Assembly (NCBI GenBank): GCA_902543145.1
Contig: CACBXG010000001.1
Location: 206,965 to 270,964 of the forward strand
Direction: 5' to 3'
Length of the DNA: 64,000 nucleotides
Source of the DNA: an uncultured SAR116 cluster alpha proteobacterium
GTDB taxonomy: Bacteria > Pseudomonadota > Alphaproteobacteria > Puniceispirillales > Marisalimonadaceae
Below the pieces are notes generated by a model. That model had not been told where the DNA came from, ran no database searches, and worked only from the letters and a program-made list of their open reading frames with translations. The position numbers and the translations under genes are program-made. How positions within the stretch are numbered: position 1 is the stretch's first letter; each line of letters begins with the position of its first letter. Of the stretch, positions 26,180-35,082 are shown piece after piece.

Positions 26180-26284
26180 ATGTTTAAAGAAATAGGAATG
26201 GGGTTATTAGGCGTTGTAATAATTATAACTCTATTTTTTTTCTTTTTAGGTCTGAAGACTTTTTTGTTTTCGATTGCTTACTAA
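26180..26284 (+). CDS. Possible 34-residue membrane peptide
   Basis: A short frame from an ATG 3 bases after the regulator stop. It is almost wholly hydrophobic (about 8-24 and 27-33), so one membrane span. There is no clear ribosome site, but the close spacing would allow translational coupling. It ends 4 bases before the convergent idnD gene, which matches the near-zero gaps at every other convergent junction in this window and argues that the frame is real. Function unknown. Confidence 0.4.
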   Translation: MFKEIGMGLLGVVIIITLFFFFLGLKTFLFSIAY

Positions 26285-26288
26285 ATCT

Positions 26289-27323
26289 TTAAAATGCTAG
26301 TTGAACTTTCATACTTTTTTTATTGTTATTCATTGCAAGTTCAAAACCATCTGTTGCGTCTTTAAAGTCTATTTTATGGGTGATTAATGGATTTACGTCT
26401 ATTAATTTTTTCTTCATCATATTAACAGCTAGTTCAAACTCTGAATGAAATCTAAATGAGCCTCTTAAATTTAGCTCCTTTGTTGTAACTGATACAAGTG
26501 GTATCAAGACATCTCCTCCTAGACCAAGTTGAATCATGGTACCCTTTGGCTTGAGACAATTTATTGCGTCGCTTATACCTTGCGCAGATCCTGAACATTC
26601 AATAGCTATATCAAAATACCCTTTATTAGATTGATAGTTTTTTAGTTTATCATTTTCTTCTAGGACATTTATAACTTTATCCGCTCCTACAGAATCTGAA
26701 AACGTCAGAGCATTTGTAGAAATATCTGTAACTATTATCTCTTCTGCTCCTGCTCTTCTAGCAGCTGCTACGCATAATGTACCTATTGGTCCTGATCCAG
26801 TAATTAAAACTTTTTGTCCAAAAATTTTCTCTGCTTGTTTTATAGCATGAAGACATACAGCAAGTGGCTCTGCCATTGCAGCTTCTTCAGAAGAAAGGCC
26901 ATCAGCGGAAACACATTGATAATCTTCAACTATTAATATTTCTCTAAATGCACCTTGAATATGTGGAAATGGCATTGCAGAGCCATAAAATTTCATATTA
27001 ATGCATTGAATTTGATTTCCGTTAAGGCAAAAATTGCATTTATTACATGGCCTTGATGGCGATACAGAAACTAGTTGTCCAATTGACAAATTTTTTACAT
27101 TTGATCCAATTTTTGAAATAAAACCGGAAACTTCGTGACCTAGTATCATTGGCTCTCGTAACTTAATTTGTCCAAATCCACCATGTTTATAATAATGCAG
27201 ATCTGTTCCACAAATACCACCAATGGCAATCTTAATTTCAACTTGATTAGGTTTCAAATTATCTACAGGATAATCTTCTATTCTTAAATCTAATGGACCA
27301 TGAATTTTTAGAGATTTCACCAA
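26289..27323 (-). CDS. idnD: L-idonate 5-dehydrogenase-like zinc alcohol dehydrogenase
   Basis: A 344-residue medium-chain dehydrogenase. The catalytic zinc site is formed by C38 (GGICGTDLHYYKHGG) and GHE near residues 64-66, and structural zinc by the C-x2-C-x2-C-x7-C set (CNKCNFCLNGNQIQC, about 94-108). The Rossmann motif GSGPIG lies at about 173-178. The HYYKHGGFGQIKLREPM stretch is close to IdnD, which oxidises L-idonate to 5-ketogluconate. The divergent neighbour is a 5-ketogluconate reductase-like SDR, so the pair would interconvert idonate and gluconate. A sorbitol-type polyol substrate is the alternative. Confidence 0.8.
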   Translation of the reverse strand: MVKSLKIHGPLDLRIEDYPVDNLKPNQVEIKIAIGGICGTDLHYYKHGGFGQIKLREPMILGHEVSGFISKIGSNVKNLSIGQLVSVSPSRPCNKCNFCLNGNQIQCINMKFYGSAMPFPHIQGAFREILIVEDYQCVSADGLSSEEAAMAEPLAVCLHAIKQAEKIFGQKVLITGSGPIGTLCVAAARRAGAEEIIVTDISTNALTFSDSVGADKVINVLEENDKLKNYQSNKGYFDIAIECSGSAQGISDAINCLKPKGTMIQLGLGGDVLIPLVSVTTKELNLRGSFRFHSEFELAVNMMKKKLIDVNPLITHKIDFKDATDGFELAMNNNKKSMKVQLAF

Positions 27324-27336
27324 TTAAGCCTTTGTC

Positions 27337-27418
27337 AATTTAAATTGTAAAATTTAAATTCTATAAAGATAATTAGCAATCTTTTTATTATTGATGTACT
27401 TTTACATAAATTTAAATT
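27337..27418. repeat. Three copies of a 10-base palindrome in the idnD-idnO divergent region
   Basis: The self-complementary AATTTAAATT occurs at 27337-27346, 27351-27360 and 27409-27418. All three fall within the 104-base gap between the divergent idnD and idnO genes, one close to each start and one in between. It is a candidate operator. The low GC content makes AT palindromes less surprising, but three exact copies in 82 bases is notable. Confidence 0.45.
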
Positions 27419-27427
27419 GGAAAAGAA

Positions 27428-28198
27428 ATGGTTTCAGGGTTAAAATTATTCGACTTGAAGGGTAAAACCGCTCTCATAACTGGTTCATCACAGGGAATTG
27501 GATACGCTTTAGCTGAGGGTTTGGCCGAAGCAGGTTGTGATATAATTCTAAATGGTAGAAATATTGAAAAGTTAAGAAAATCAGCTGAATTAGTTAATAC
27601 TAAGCAAGAGATCTATCAATTATGCTTTGATGTTACTGATTATGAACAAATAAAGCAGTCCATTGATAAATTTGAAAAAGAAACTAGTCCAATTGATATA
27701 TTGATTAATAATGCCGGAATGCAATTTAGATCTGCTTTAGAAGACTTCCCACGAGAAAAGTTTGAGGAATTGTTAAAGACAAATGTCTCTTCAGTTTTTA
27801 ATGTAAGTCAAGTTGTCGCAAAATATATGATTAAAAGAGGCGAAGGTAAGATTATAAATATAGCAAGTGTTCAAACATCTCTTGCTAGACCAGGTATTGC
27901 TCCTTATACAGCGACCAAGGGTGCTGTAGGAAATATCACAAAAGGTATGGCAACAGATTGGGCGAAATATGGTATTCAATGCAATGCTATTGCTCCAGGC
28001 TATTTTGATACACCTTTAAACGCTGCTCTTGTGTCTGATAGTGAGTTTACAACTTGGTTAAAAAAAAGAACCCCAGCAGGCAGGTGGGGTGAGGTTCATG
28101 AATTAGTAGGCGCTAGTATATTTTTAAGTTCTGCTGCCTCAAATTTTGTAAATGGCCACACACTTTATGTTGATGGTGGAATTACCGCATCACTTTAG
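27428..28198 (+). CDS. idnO: Gluconate 5-dehydrogenase-like short-chain dehydrogenase
   Basis: A 256-residue classical SDR. The cofactor motif TGSSQGIG lies at about 18-25, NNAG at about 93-96, the catalytic Ser in IASVQTSLARP (about 143), and Y-x3-K in YTATKG (about 156-160). The opening LFDLKGKTALITGSSQGIGY resembles gluconate 5-dehydrogenase (IdnO/Gno), which reduces 5-ketogluconate to gluconate. It is paired head-to-head with an IdnD-like gene, which supports the assignment. The Lrp-type regulator 95 bases downstream may belong to the same locus. Confidence 0.8.
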   Translation: MVSGLKLFDLKGKTALITGSSQGIGYALAEGLAEAGCDIILNGRNIEKLRKSAELVNTKQEIYQLCFDVTDYEQIKQSIDKFEKETSPIDILINNAGMQFRSALEDFPREKFEELLKTNVSSVFNVSQVVAKYMIKRGEGKIINIASVQTSLARPGIAPYTATKGAVGNITKGMATDWAKYGIQCNAIAPGYFDTPLNAALVSDSEFTTWLKKRTPAGRWGEVHELVGASIFLSSAASNFVNGHTLYVDGGITASL

Positions 28199-28267
28199 AT
28201 AAATATTCTTAAAAATAATATAAATCAATTGAATATTATAAAAAATTTCTCTATATTTTTTAATATC

Positions 28268-28280
28268 AGAAAAATTTTCT
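28268..28280. promoter_or_regulatory. Palindrome upstream of the Lrp-type gene
   Basis: AGAAAA-A-TTTTCT is a perfect 13-base inverted repeat centred 20 bases before the TTG start. Lrp/AsnC proteins bind AT-rich palindromes and often repress their own genes, so this may be an autoregulatory site. The evidence is positional only. Confidence 0.3.
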
Positions 28281-28293
28281 TTTTGAGGTTACC

Positions 28294-28764
28294 TTGCTAG
28301 ATGATATTGATATCAAAATACTAAATATTGTTCAAAAGAATGCTGGATTACCCTTATCTGAAATTTCTAAAAGAGTAGGTGTATCTCCAACCCCGTGTTG
28401 GAACAGAATAAAAAAAATGGAGGAAGTAGGTGTCATTTCTGCAAAAACAATTGTTCTTAATAGAAAAGCTATCAACTTATCAATTGTTGTTTTTTTATCA
28501 ATAAGAGTAAGTCATCATTCAAAAGATTGGGTTGATAGATTTCAAAATATAATAAATAAGTATGATGAAATAATTGAAACTCATAGGCTTACGGGTTCAG
28601 ATACGGATTATATGCTAAAGATTGTTGCTCCAAGCATAGAAGAGTATGATAATTTTCAACAAAAGTTAATTGGAGAGCTTGAGTTTACTAAAATGTCTTC
28701 AAGCATATCCCTTCAAGAAATGAAAAACTCTCATATTTTACCTCTTAATCAATTTAAAAATTAG
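28294..28764 (+). CDS. Lrp/AsnC family transcriptional regulator
   Basis: A 156-residue regulator with an N-terminal winged HTH (LDDIDIKILNIVQKNAGLPL, then EISKRVGVSPTPCWNRIKKME, about 2-45) and a C-terminal RAM/AsnC ligand domain (about 65-145) containing HRLTGSDTDYMLKIV. The start is TTG at 28294, placed by a GAGG 5 bases upstream. Effectors of this family are usually amino acids. Neighbours are the idnDO pair and tupA, so the target is unclear. It shares 4 bases (TTAG) with the convergent tupA. Confidence 0.9.
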   Translation: MLDDIDIKILNIVQKNAGLPLSEISKRVGVSPTPCWNRIKKMEEVGVISAKTIVLNRKAINLSIVVFLSIRVSHHSKDWVDRFQNIINKYDEIIETHRLTGSDTDYMLKIVAPSIEEYDNFQQKLIGELEFTKMSSSISLQEMKNSHILPLNQFKN

Positions 28765-29576
28765 TTAGCGTTTGGGAAAAATAATTGCTCACCTTTTACT
28801 TTAAATGCCTTTATTTGGGTTTGTCCTTCAGAAGAGGTAAGCCATTTAATAAACTTATTGGCAATATTAAATTTTACATTTGGACATCTAGCTGGGTTTA
28901 CCAGTGTAATTCCATACTGATTAAATAAAATATCACTTTTTTCGGTAAACATTTTCAACTCATCTTTATTATTAAAATTTATCCATGATGCCCTATCTGT
29001 GATAGTATAAGCTTCCATACCATTTGCTAAATTTAGAGTTGCTCCCATTCCAGACCCAACTTCTCTATACCATGAACCCGAAAATTTTAATGGATTTAAT
29101 TTAGTTCTTTTCCAAATACTCATTTCTTTAAAATGAGTGCCTGAATCATCACCTCGTGAGACAAAGATAGATGATGTTTTAAATATTTTTTTAAATGCTT
29201 CTAAAGGACTGTCTTTATAATTTATTTGCGCAGGGTTTTCTTTAGGTCCAATAATTATGAAATCATTGTACATAAGGTCTTTTCTATTTATGCCAAAGCC
29301 TTTTTTAACAAAATCTATTTCTCTTTCTTTTGCATGAACTATTACAACATCACCATCACAATTACTGGCGTTTTTTAATGCTGCGCCAGTGCCAACAGAT
29401 ACCACATGTGCGTCCACATTAATTTTTGATTTTACTATTGGGAGTATATAATTATAAAAACCAGAATTATAAGTAGAGGTTGTTGATTGAATAATTAATG
29501 ACTCTTTACCAAAGCTAAGGTTTGGTAGAAAAAATAATAAAAATAATAAAAATAAATTTTTAAATAAAACAAACAT
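28761..29576 (-). CDS. tupA: Tungstate-binding periplasmic protein TupA
   Basis: Solute-binding protein for tungstate uptake. After a signal peptide, the TupA signatures appear in order: TTSTYNSG near the mature N-terminus, VSVGTGAAL, VIVHAKEREIDFVKKGFGINR, then SRGDDSGTHFKE and YTITDRASW. These match TupA/COG2998 rather than ModA. The frame opens at 29636, but I start it at the ATG at 29576, which gives a normal signal peptide (271 residues total) and leaves 81 bases for divergent promoters. tupB and tupC lie on the other strand, an unusual split arrangement. Confidence 0.9.
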   Translation of the reverse strand: MFVLFKNLFLLFLLFFLPNLSFGKESLIIQSTTSTYNSGFYNYILPIVKSKINVDAHVVSVGTGAALKNASNCDGDVVIVHAKEREIDFVKKGFGINRKDLMYNDFIIIGPKENPAQINYKDSPLEAFKKIFKTSSIFVSRGDDSGTHFKEMSIWKRTKLNPLKFSGSWYREVGSGMGATLNLANGMEAYTITDRASWINFNNKDELKMFTEKSDILFNQYGITLVNPARCPNVKFNIANKFIKWLTSSEGQTQIKAFKVKGEQLFFPNAN

Positions 29577-29657
29577 CAAAAACGTAAATTCATTGCATAT
29601 TATGTAAATTTCACATAAATTAACATATTTAATCATAAATAATCAAGGTAATTATGT

Positions 29658-30359
29658 ATGATATTAGAATCATTTACACATGCATTTGATTTGGTTTTAA
29701 CTTTAGACAAAGACTTTTTTGAGATTCTTCTACTTTCAATGAAAGTTAGTTTTCTTTCATTACTCCTATCTTGTTTAGTGGGTTTACCTTTGGGCACATA
29801 TTTGGCTATTAAAAATTTTTGGGGTAGAGATACTGTTTTAATTATGTTTAATGCCATGATGGGTTTGCCTCCAGTTGTCGTAGGATTAATTGTATATTTG
29901 TTAATTTCACGATCTGGTCCATTTGGTTGGTTAGGTGTTTTATACACACCTACAGCTATGATTATTGCTCAAATGATTTTGATTATACCTATAATTGTCT
30001 CATTAACAGCTCAAATAATCGAAGAAATTAATGAAGAATATAAAGATCTTTTTAAATCTCTTGTTATTTCATCTCATAAAGCTCTTATCGCATGTTTGTA
30101 TGATGCTAGATATTCAATTTTAACAGTAATTCTTGCTGGGTTTGGTAGAGCTATTTCTGAAGTTGGCGCAGTAATAATTGTAGGTGGTAATATAGATCAC
30201 TTAACAAGAGTTATGACGACAACTATTGCCTTGGAAACGTCTAAAGGAAATTTATCTTTGGCTTTAGCTTTAGGCATAATCCTTTTACTGATTGCTCTAA
30301 TCATAAACCTAATTTTAATTAGTTTAAAAACAAGAGCAAAAAGGAGAATGTATGTTTGA
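29658..30359 (+). CDS. tupB: Tungstate ABC transporter permease TupB
   Basis: A 233-residue inner-membrane permease with about five or six membrane helices. The binding-protein-dependent transport motif lies at about 148-178 (YSILTVILAGFGRAISEVGAV), the EAA-like loop that contacts the ATPase. GLPPVVVGLIVYLLISRSGP (about 75-94) is typical of TupB. The ATG at 29658 has an AAGG 9 bases upstream; an ATG at 29654 is out of frame. It overlaps tupC by 8 bases and is divergent from tupA. Confidence 0.88.
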   Translation: MILESFTHAFDLVLTLDKDFFEILLLSMKVSFLSLLLSCLVGLPLGTYLAIKNFWGRDTVLIMFNAMMGLPPVVVGLIVYLLISRSGPFGWLGVLYTPTAMIIAQMILIIPIIVSLTAQIIEEINEEYKDLFKSLVISSHKALIACLYDARYSILTVILAGFGRAISEVGAVIIVGGNIDHLTRVMTTTIALETSKGNLSLALALGIILLLIALIINLILISLKTRAKRRMYV

Positions 30360-31083
30360 TAACCAAAAAAAATCAAAATCGTTAACTCCTATAGTTGTAT
30401 CTAATTTATCTCTTTTATTAGGTAAAACTAAAATTTTGGATAAAATTAAATGTAAAATTCATAATGAATCAATTGTTGCCGTTTTAGGCCCAAATGGAGC
30501 TGGAAAGAGTATGTTTCTTAAAACTATAAACGGATTAATTGGAGTCCATTCTCGAGAAATTAAGTTTAATTCAATAGAAATTAACGATTACATAAGAAAA
30601 AAGATAGCAATGGTCTTTCAAAAACCTACACTTTTAAGAAGGTCTGTTTTCGAGAATATGCAATTTGTTTTAGAGAGAAAAAACAAGTTATCTAATATCG
30701 AAATTATGAAACTTTTACAAAGAGTAAGTTTAGATACTTTCAAGGACAAACCTGCTAGATTATTGTCAGGTGGAGAACAACAAAGATTATCTCTTGCAAG
30801 GGCTTTGTTAATTAATCCGTCCTTATTACTTTTAGATGAGCCTACTGCTAATTTAGACCCTTATAGTCTAAATTTAATTGAAGAAATAATTTTAGATGAA
30901 AACAAAAAAGGGAAGACCATAATCTTAACTACACATGATATGGGCCAAGCAAAAAGATTAGCTAAGGAAATACTTTTTTTTAATAAAGGTAAACTCCTTG
31001 AACAAACAAAGGCTATTAATTTTTTTAAAAAGCCTAATACGAAAGAAGCTCAAAGCTATATAAATGGGAAAATTCTCTTATGA
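30352..31083 (+). CDS. tupC: Tungstate ABC transporter ATP-binding protein TupC
   Basis: A 243-residue ABC ATPase with Walker A GPNGAGKS (about 46-53), Q-loop VFQKP (about 88-92), signature LSGGEQQR (about 139-146), Walker B LLLLDEP (about 162-168) and the switch H in TTHDM (about 196-200). It lacks the TOBE domain of ModC, in line with tungstate transporters. Coupled to tupB by an 8-base overlap, it ends 3 bases from the convergent amidohydrolase gene. Confidence 0.9.
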   Translation: MFDNQKKSKSLTPIVVSNLSLLLGKTKILDKIKCKIHNESIVAVLGPNGAGKSMFLKTINGLIGVHSREIKFNSIEINDYIRKKIAMVFQKPTLLRRSVFENMQFVLERKNKLSNIEIMKLLQRVSLDTFKDKPARLLSGGEQQRLSLARALLINPSLLLLDEPTANLDPYSLNLIEEIILDENKKGKTIILTTHDMGQAKRLAKEILFFNKGKLLEQTKAINFFKKPNTKEAQSYINGKILL

Positions 31084-31086
31084 ATT

Positions 31087-32259
31087 TTATTCTAACAGAA
31101 TATTTTCGGCTAGATCTGTCCAGTATTGGACTCCAATTGGTAAAAGTTCATCATTAAAATCATAGAAGGGACTATGAAGCTTTTCAGAGCTTGCCCCAGC
31201 GCCAAGCCATATATATGCTCCTGGTTTTTCTTCTAGCATGTAAGAAAAATCTTCTGAACCCATTGTTGGTGTTTCTCTTAAATTAATTGAGTTATCGCCA
31301 AAAGTTTTTTTAAAAATTTTAGAAGCAAGTTTAGCGCATTCTATGTTGTTTATAGTCGGCGGATATCCAGGACGAATTTCAATATTCACTTCACAATTAC
31401 TAATTGCACAACTATTAGATGCAACCTTTTTTATTTTATCTAGCATTTCATTTCTATTTTTTTGATCTGTAGATCTAAGTGTTCCACCAATAGTTATAGT
31501 GTCAGGGATTACATTAAATGCAGATCCACCTTCAATTTTTGTTATAGATAAGACAGCACTTTTAAAAGGATCTAATTGTCTAGATATTAAACTTTGAAGT
31601 GCAGTAATAGTTAATCCAGCAGCTACCATAGGATCATTTGCGTATTGAGGTTGTGCTGCATGTCCACCTTTACCTTTTACTTCAATTACAATTATATCAC
31701 CTCCGGCCATTGCAAAACCCTCATGAATAACTGCTTCACCAACTGGAATACCTGGCCAGTTATGAATTCCCCAAACACTATCGATTTTAAATTTCTTAAA
31801 AAGACCATCATCAATCATTGCTTTAGCTCCTGCATTACCACCTTCTTCAGCAGGTTGAAAAAGGCAATAAACTTTTCCATAAAAATTTTTTGTTTCTGAC
31901 AAATATTTTGCAGCTCCTAATAACATTGTAGAATGTCCATCATGCCCACAAGCATGCATTGCTCCTTCATTTTTTGAAGAATATGGCAAATTAGTCTTTT
32001 CAGTCATTGGAAGTGCATCCATATCTGCTCGAATTGCAATAGATTTTTCTTGTCCTTTATTCTCTTTTCCTTGAATAATTCCTACAACACCTGTTTTGCC
32101 AAATTCTTCAATTACCTCTATTCCAAAATCTTTTAATTTATTGGCAATAAATTTAGATGTAACTTTTTCTTGATATGCTATTTCTGGTTTCGCATGTATT
32201 TGATGTCTCCATTCCTTCATTTCTGGAACTATATCTTTAATTTTTTTCTTGATATTCAT
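31087..32259 (-). CDS. M20 family amidohydrolase (hippurate/N-acyl amino acid hydrolase type)
   Basis: A 390-residue M20D metallo-amidohydrolase. Metal-binding residues are visible in RADMDALPM, HACGHDGH and QPAEEGG, with a later HSPFYDFND block carrying the last ligand His. Family members release amino acids from N-acyl forms such as hippurate or N-acetyl amino acids in the cytosol. I start it at the ATG at 32259 (MNIKKK) rather than the TTG at 32274; neither has a strong ribosome site. It is divergent from the N-formylglutamate hydrolase gene 50 bases away, and the surrounding genes are all peptide or N-acyl amino acid functions. Confidence 0.88.
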   Translation of the reverse strand: MNIKKKIKDIVPEMKEWRHQIHAKPEIAYQEKVTSKFIANKLKDFGIEVIEEFGKTGVVGIIQGKENKGQEKSIAIRADMDALPMTEKTNLPYSSKNEGAMHACGHDGHSTMLLGAAKYLSETKNFYGKVYCLFQPAEEGGNAGAKAMIDDGLFKKFKIDSVWGIHNWPGIPVGEAVIHEGFAMAGGDIIVIEVKGKGGHAAQPQYANDPMVAAGLTITALQSLISRQLDPFKSAVLSITKIEGGSAFNVIPDTITIGGTLRSTDQKNRNEMLDKIKKVASNSCAISNCEVNIEIRPGYPPTINNIECAKLASKIFKKTFGDNSINLRETPTMGSEDFSYMLEEKPGAYIWLGAGASSEKLHSPFYDFNDELLPIGVQYWTDLAENILLE

Positions 32260-32309
32260 TTTTACTACACTCAATAATATTTATACATTTTGAAAATAAG
32301 GAATTCATT

Positions 32310-33176
32310 TTGCTAGATATGATTTTAAACGTTGATGGAGAAGAACGTCAATCTATTCCTTTAATAGTCGACTCTCCTCATAGTGGAGTTATTTATCCAT
32401 CTGATTTTAATCATCAAGCTGAATTTTCAAAGTTAAGACAAGCAGAAGACTCATATGTTGATGAATTATATAATTACGTTTCTGAAATAGGTGGAGTAAT
32501 TCTAAATGCTAATTTTCCTAGATCTTATATAGATCCCAATAGAGCAGAAACTGATTTTCCAAGTGAAGAACTTATTGATTTTGACGTAAAGAAAGAAAAA
32601 TTTTTATTCAACCCTACAATTAAGAGTGAATTAGGGATTGGTCTGATTTGGTTGCGCATTCCTCCAAATGGAGAACCAATGTATGCAAATAAATTAAAAT
32701 TCAGTGAATTCATCGACAGGGTTAAAAATTTTCATAGACCTTACCATAAAACACTAAAAGAAATTATGAATTGTACTTATCAAAATTTTGGAAAATTTTA
32801 TCACATAAACGCTCATTCAATGCAAAACAAAGCGACAGCGATGTCAGATCAAGAAAAAGGTACTAGAAGACCAGATTTTGTTATTGGTGATAGAGATGGA
32901 ACATCTTGTAAAAAAGAATTTACTGACCTTATTGTAGATTTTTTAAGAAGTTTAAACTACTCTGTTGATATCAATGATCCATATAAAGGTATGGAACTTA
33001 CAGATGCTTATAGTGATCCTAAAACAAATAAGAATTCAGTCCAAATTGAAGTTAATAGAAGATTATATATGAATGAAATAACAAGAATAAAATCAGACAA
33101 TTTTGATCTTTTAAAAACAAATATTGAAAGTTTGTTAAATGAGATTAAATCACAAATCAATAAAGGTGTTTTATGA
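32310..33176 (+). CDS. N-formylglutamate amidohydrolase family protein
   Basis: A 288-residue member of the family that hydrolyses N-formyl-L-glutamate to formate and glutamate. Diagnostic blocks are VDSPHSGVIYPSDF (about 20-33), NFPRSYIDPNRAETD (about 70-84), INAHSMQNKA (about 168-177) and the C-terminal VQIEVNRRLYMNE. The start is TTG at 32310 with an AAGGA 7 bases upstream. No histidine-degradation (hut) genes are in the window, so the substrate may be another N-acyl amino acid. If formate is released it could feed the FDH encoded 10 kb upstream. ATGA overlap with the ABC ATPase gene shows coupling to uptake. Confidence 0.88.
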   Translation: MLDMILNVDGEERQSIPLIVDSPHSGVIYPSDFNHQAEFSKLRQAEDSYVDELYNYVSEIGGVILNANFPRSYIDPNRAETDFPSEELIDFDVKKEKFLFNPTIKSELGIGLIWLRIPPNGEPMYANKLKFSEFIDRVKNFHRPYHKTLKEIMNCTYQNFGKFYHINAHSMQNKATAMSDQEKGTRRPDFVIGDRDGTSCKKEFTDLIVDFLRSLNYSVDINDPYKGMELTDAYSDPKTNKNSVQIEVNRRLYMNEITRIKSDNFDLLKTNIESLLNEIKSQINKGVL

Positions 33177-35077
33177 ATAAAGGTAATTTGAACACTAAAA
33201 ATAAATTTCCTAAATCAGTTGTTGAAGTAAAAGATCTTAAAGTTCAATTTCAATTAAAAGATAAAGTTATAAAAGCTGTTGATGGCATTTCTTTTAACAT
33301 CAACAAAGGCGAGACTATTGCGATAGTAGGTGAATCAGGCTCAGGTAAGTCTGTTACGGCGTTATCTCTAATGAGACTTACTGATTATTCTGGAGGTAAA
33401 ATAGTTTCTGGTGAAATAAACCTTCAATCAAAAAACAATCTTAATCTAAATTTAACGCGGCTTGATCAAGAAAAAATGAGAGACATCAGAGGTAATGACA
33501 TCTCAATGATCTTTCAAGAACCTATGACATCACTAAATCCAGTTTTTACTATTGGTATGCAAATTACCGAAACAATAATTAAGCACCAAGGCAAAACAAA
33601 AAAAGAAGCTTTTGAAATTGCACTTGAAATGATCAAGTTGGTAAGAATACCTGAACCAGAAAAAAGGTTAAATCAATATCCACATGAACTCTCTGGTGGA
33701 ATGAGACAAAGAGTTATGATTGCTATGGCATTAAGTTGTAAGCCTTCATTATTAATTGCAGATGAACCTACAACAGCATTGGATGTAACAATACAAGCAC
33801 AAATACTGGATTTGATAAAAATGTTACAAAGAGACATAGGTATGTCAGTAATGTTTATTACTCATGATATGGGTGTTGTAGCTGAGGTTGCTGACAGAGT
33901 TGTTGTCATGTTTGCAGGTAAAAAAGTTGAAGAAGGTACTGCTATTGAAATATTTCAAAATCCTAAACATCCGTATACTAAATCTTTATTAGCAGCTGTT
34001 CCAAAACTTGGGAGTATGATTGGCAAAAAATTACCAGCAAAATTTGTTAATCTTGAGGTTAAATCTTCTGATGAACACAAAAATAAAGAGAAAATTTCAA
34101 CAAAAAAAGTTGTAGAAATGAAAGATACTGTAAATAGGACTTCTTCTCCATTACTTGAAGTCAAAGGTCTGACTACAAGGTTTTTAATCAAACAAGATTT
34201 TGGAAGAGCAGGTGGAAATATTCATGCAGTTGAAAATATAAGTTTTACTTTGCAGCCTGGCGAAACACTTGGATTAGTTGGTGAGAGTGGTTGTGGAAAG
34301 TCTACAACAGGAAGAAGTATAATAGGATTAACGTCACCAACAAGAGGTGAAGTTTTTTTTGAAGGTGTAGACTTAACTTATTTAAATAATAAAGAAATGA
34401 TACAATATAGAAAAAAGATGCAAATGATTTTTCAGGACCCTTTTGCTTCTTTAAATCCAAGAATGACTGTTGGTCAAATTATAGCTGAACCAATAATGGT
34501 GCATGGATTAGAGTCTAAGTTGGGATCTAATAGTAGGGTAATAAAATTATTAAATCGTGTTGGACTTGACGAACAATATTACTCTAGATATCCACATGAA
34601 CTCTCTGGAGGACAGAGACAAAGAATTGGGATAGCCAGAGCTTTGGCATTAGAACCTAAGTTAATAATTGCTGATGAAGCAGTTTCAGCACTAGATGTTT
34701 CTATTCAGGCTCAAGTAGTAAACTTGATGATGGAACTGCAAGAAGAATTCGGTTTAACATATCTATTCATAAGCCATGATATGGCTGTAATTGAGAGAGT
34801 AAGTCATAGAATAGGTGTAATGTATCTGGGTGAAATAGTTGAAATTGGACTTAGAAGCCAAATTTTTGAAAATCCTCAACACCCTTACACAAAAAAATTG
34901 ATGGCAGCAGTTCCAATTGCAGATCCAACCAAGAGAAAAAAGAAGTTAAACTTAATGAATGATGAAATTCCTAGTTTGTTAAAGCCAATAGGCTATGAAC
35001 CTGAATATATTCAAATGATTAAATTTGGAGAGGATCACTACGTAAAACCATTTGATGGAATGAAGCCCCAAAATTAA
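33173..35077 (+). CDS. Peptide ABC transporter, fused double ATP-binding protein (DppD-DppF type)
   Basis: A 634-residue protein with two complete ABC cassettes. The first has Walker A GESGSGKS (about 54-61) and LSGGMRQR; the second has GESGCGKS (about 372-379) and LSGGQRQR. Each ends with the oligopeptide/dipeptide transporter C-terminal extension (FQNPKHPYTKSLLAAVPK, FENPQHPYTKKLMAAVPI), which may carry an Fe-S site in other members but shows few cysteines here. It powers the permeases at 36078-37930. Fused forms of this type (GsiA-like) occur in several peptide importers. It lies between two hydrolase genes with overlap or 5-base spacing. Confidence 0.93.
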   Translation: MNKGNLNTKNKFPKSVVEVKDLKVQFQLKDKVIKAVDGISFNINKGETIAIVGESGSGKSVTALSLMRLTDYSGGKIVSGEINLQSKNNLNLNLTRLDQEKMRDIRGNDISMIFQEPMTSLNPVFTIGMQITETIIKHQGKTKKEAFEIALEMIKLVRIPEPEKRLNQYPHELSGGMRQRVMIAMALSCKPSLLIADEPTTALDVTIQAQILDLIKMLQRDIGMSVMFITHDMGVVAEVADRVVVMFAGKKVEEGTAIEIFQNPKHPYTKSLLAAVPKLGSMIGKKLPAKFVNLEVKSSDEHKNKEKISTKKVVEMKDTVNRTSSPLLEVKGLTTRFLIKQDFGRAGGNIHAVENISFTLQPGETLGLVGESGCGKSTTGRSIIGLTSPTRGEVFFEGVDLTYLNNKEMIQYRKKMQMIFQDPFASLNPRMTVGQIIAEPIMVHGLESKLGSNSRVIKLLNRVGLDEQYYSRYPHELSGGQRQRIGIARALALEPKLIIADEAVSALDVSIQAQVVNLMMELQEEFGLTYLFISHDMAVIERVSHRIGVMYLGEIVEIGLRSQIFENPQHPYTKKLMAAVPIADPTKRKKKLNLMNDEIPSLLKPIGYEPEYIQMIKFGEDHYVKPFDGMKPQN

Positions 35078-35082
35078 AAACT

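Noticed and set aside
28761..31083. Molybdate (ModABC) or phosphate (Pst) transporter
   Set aside because: The binding-protein motifs and the short ATPase without a TOBE domain fit TupABC better.
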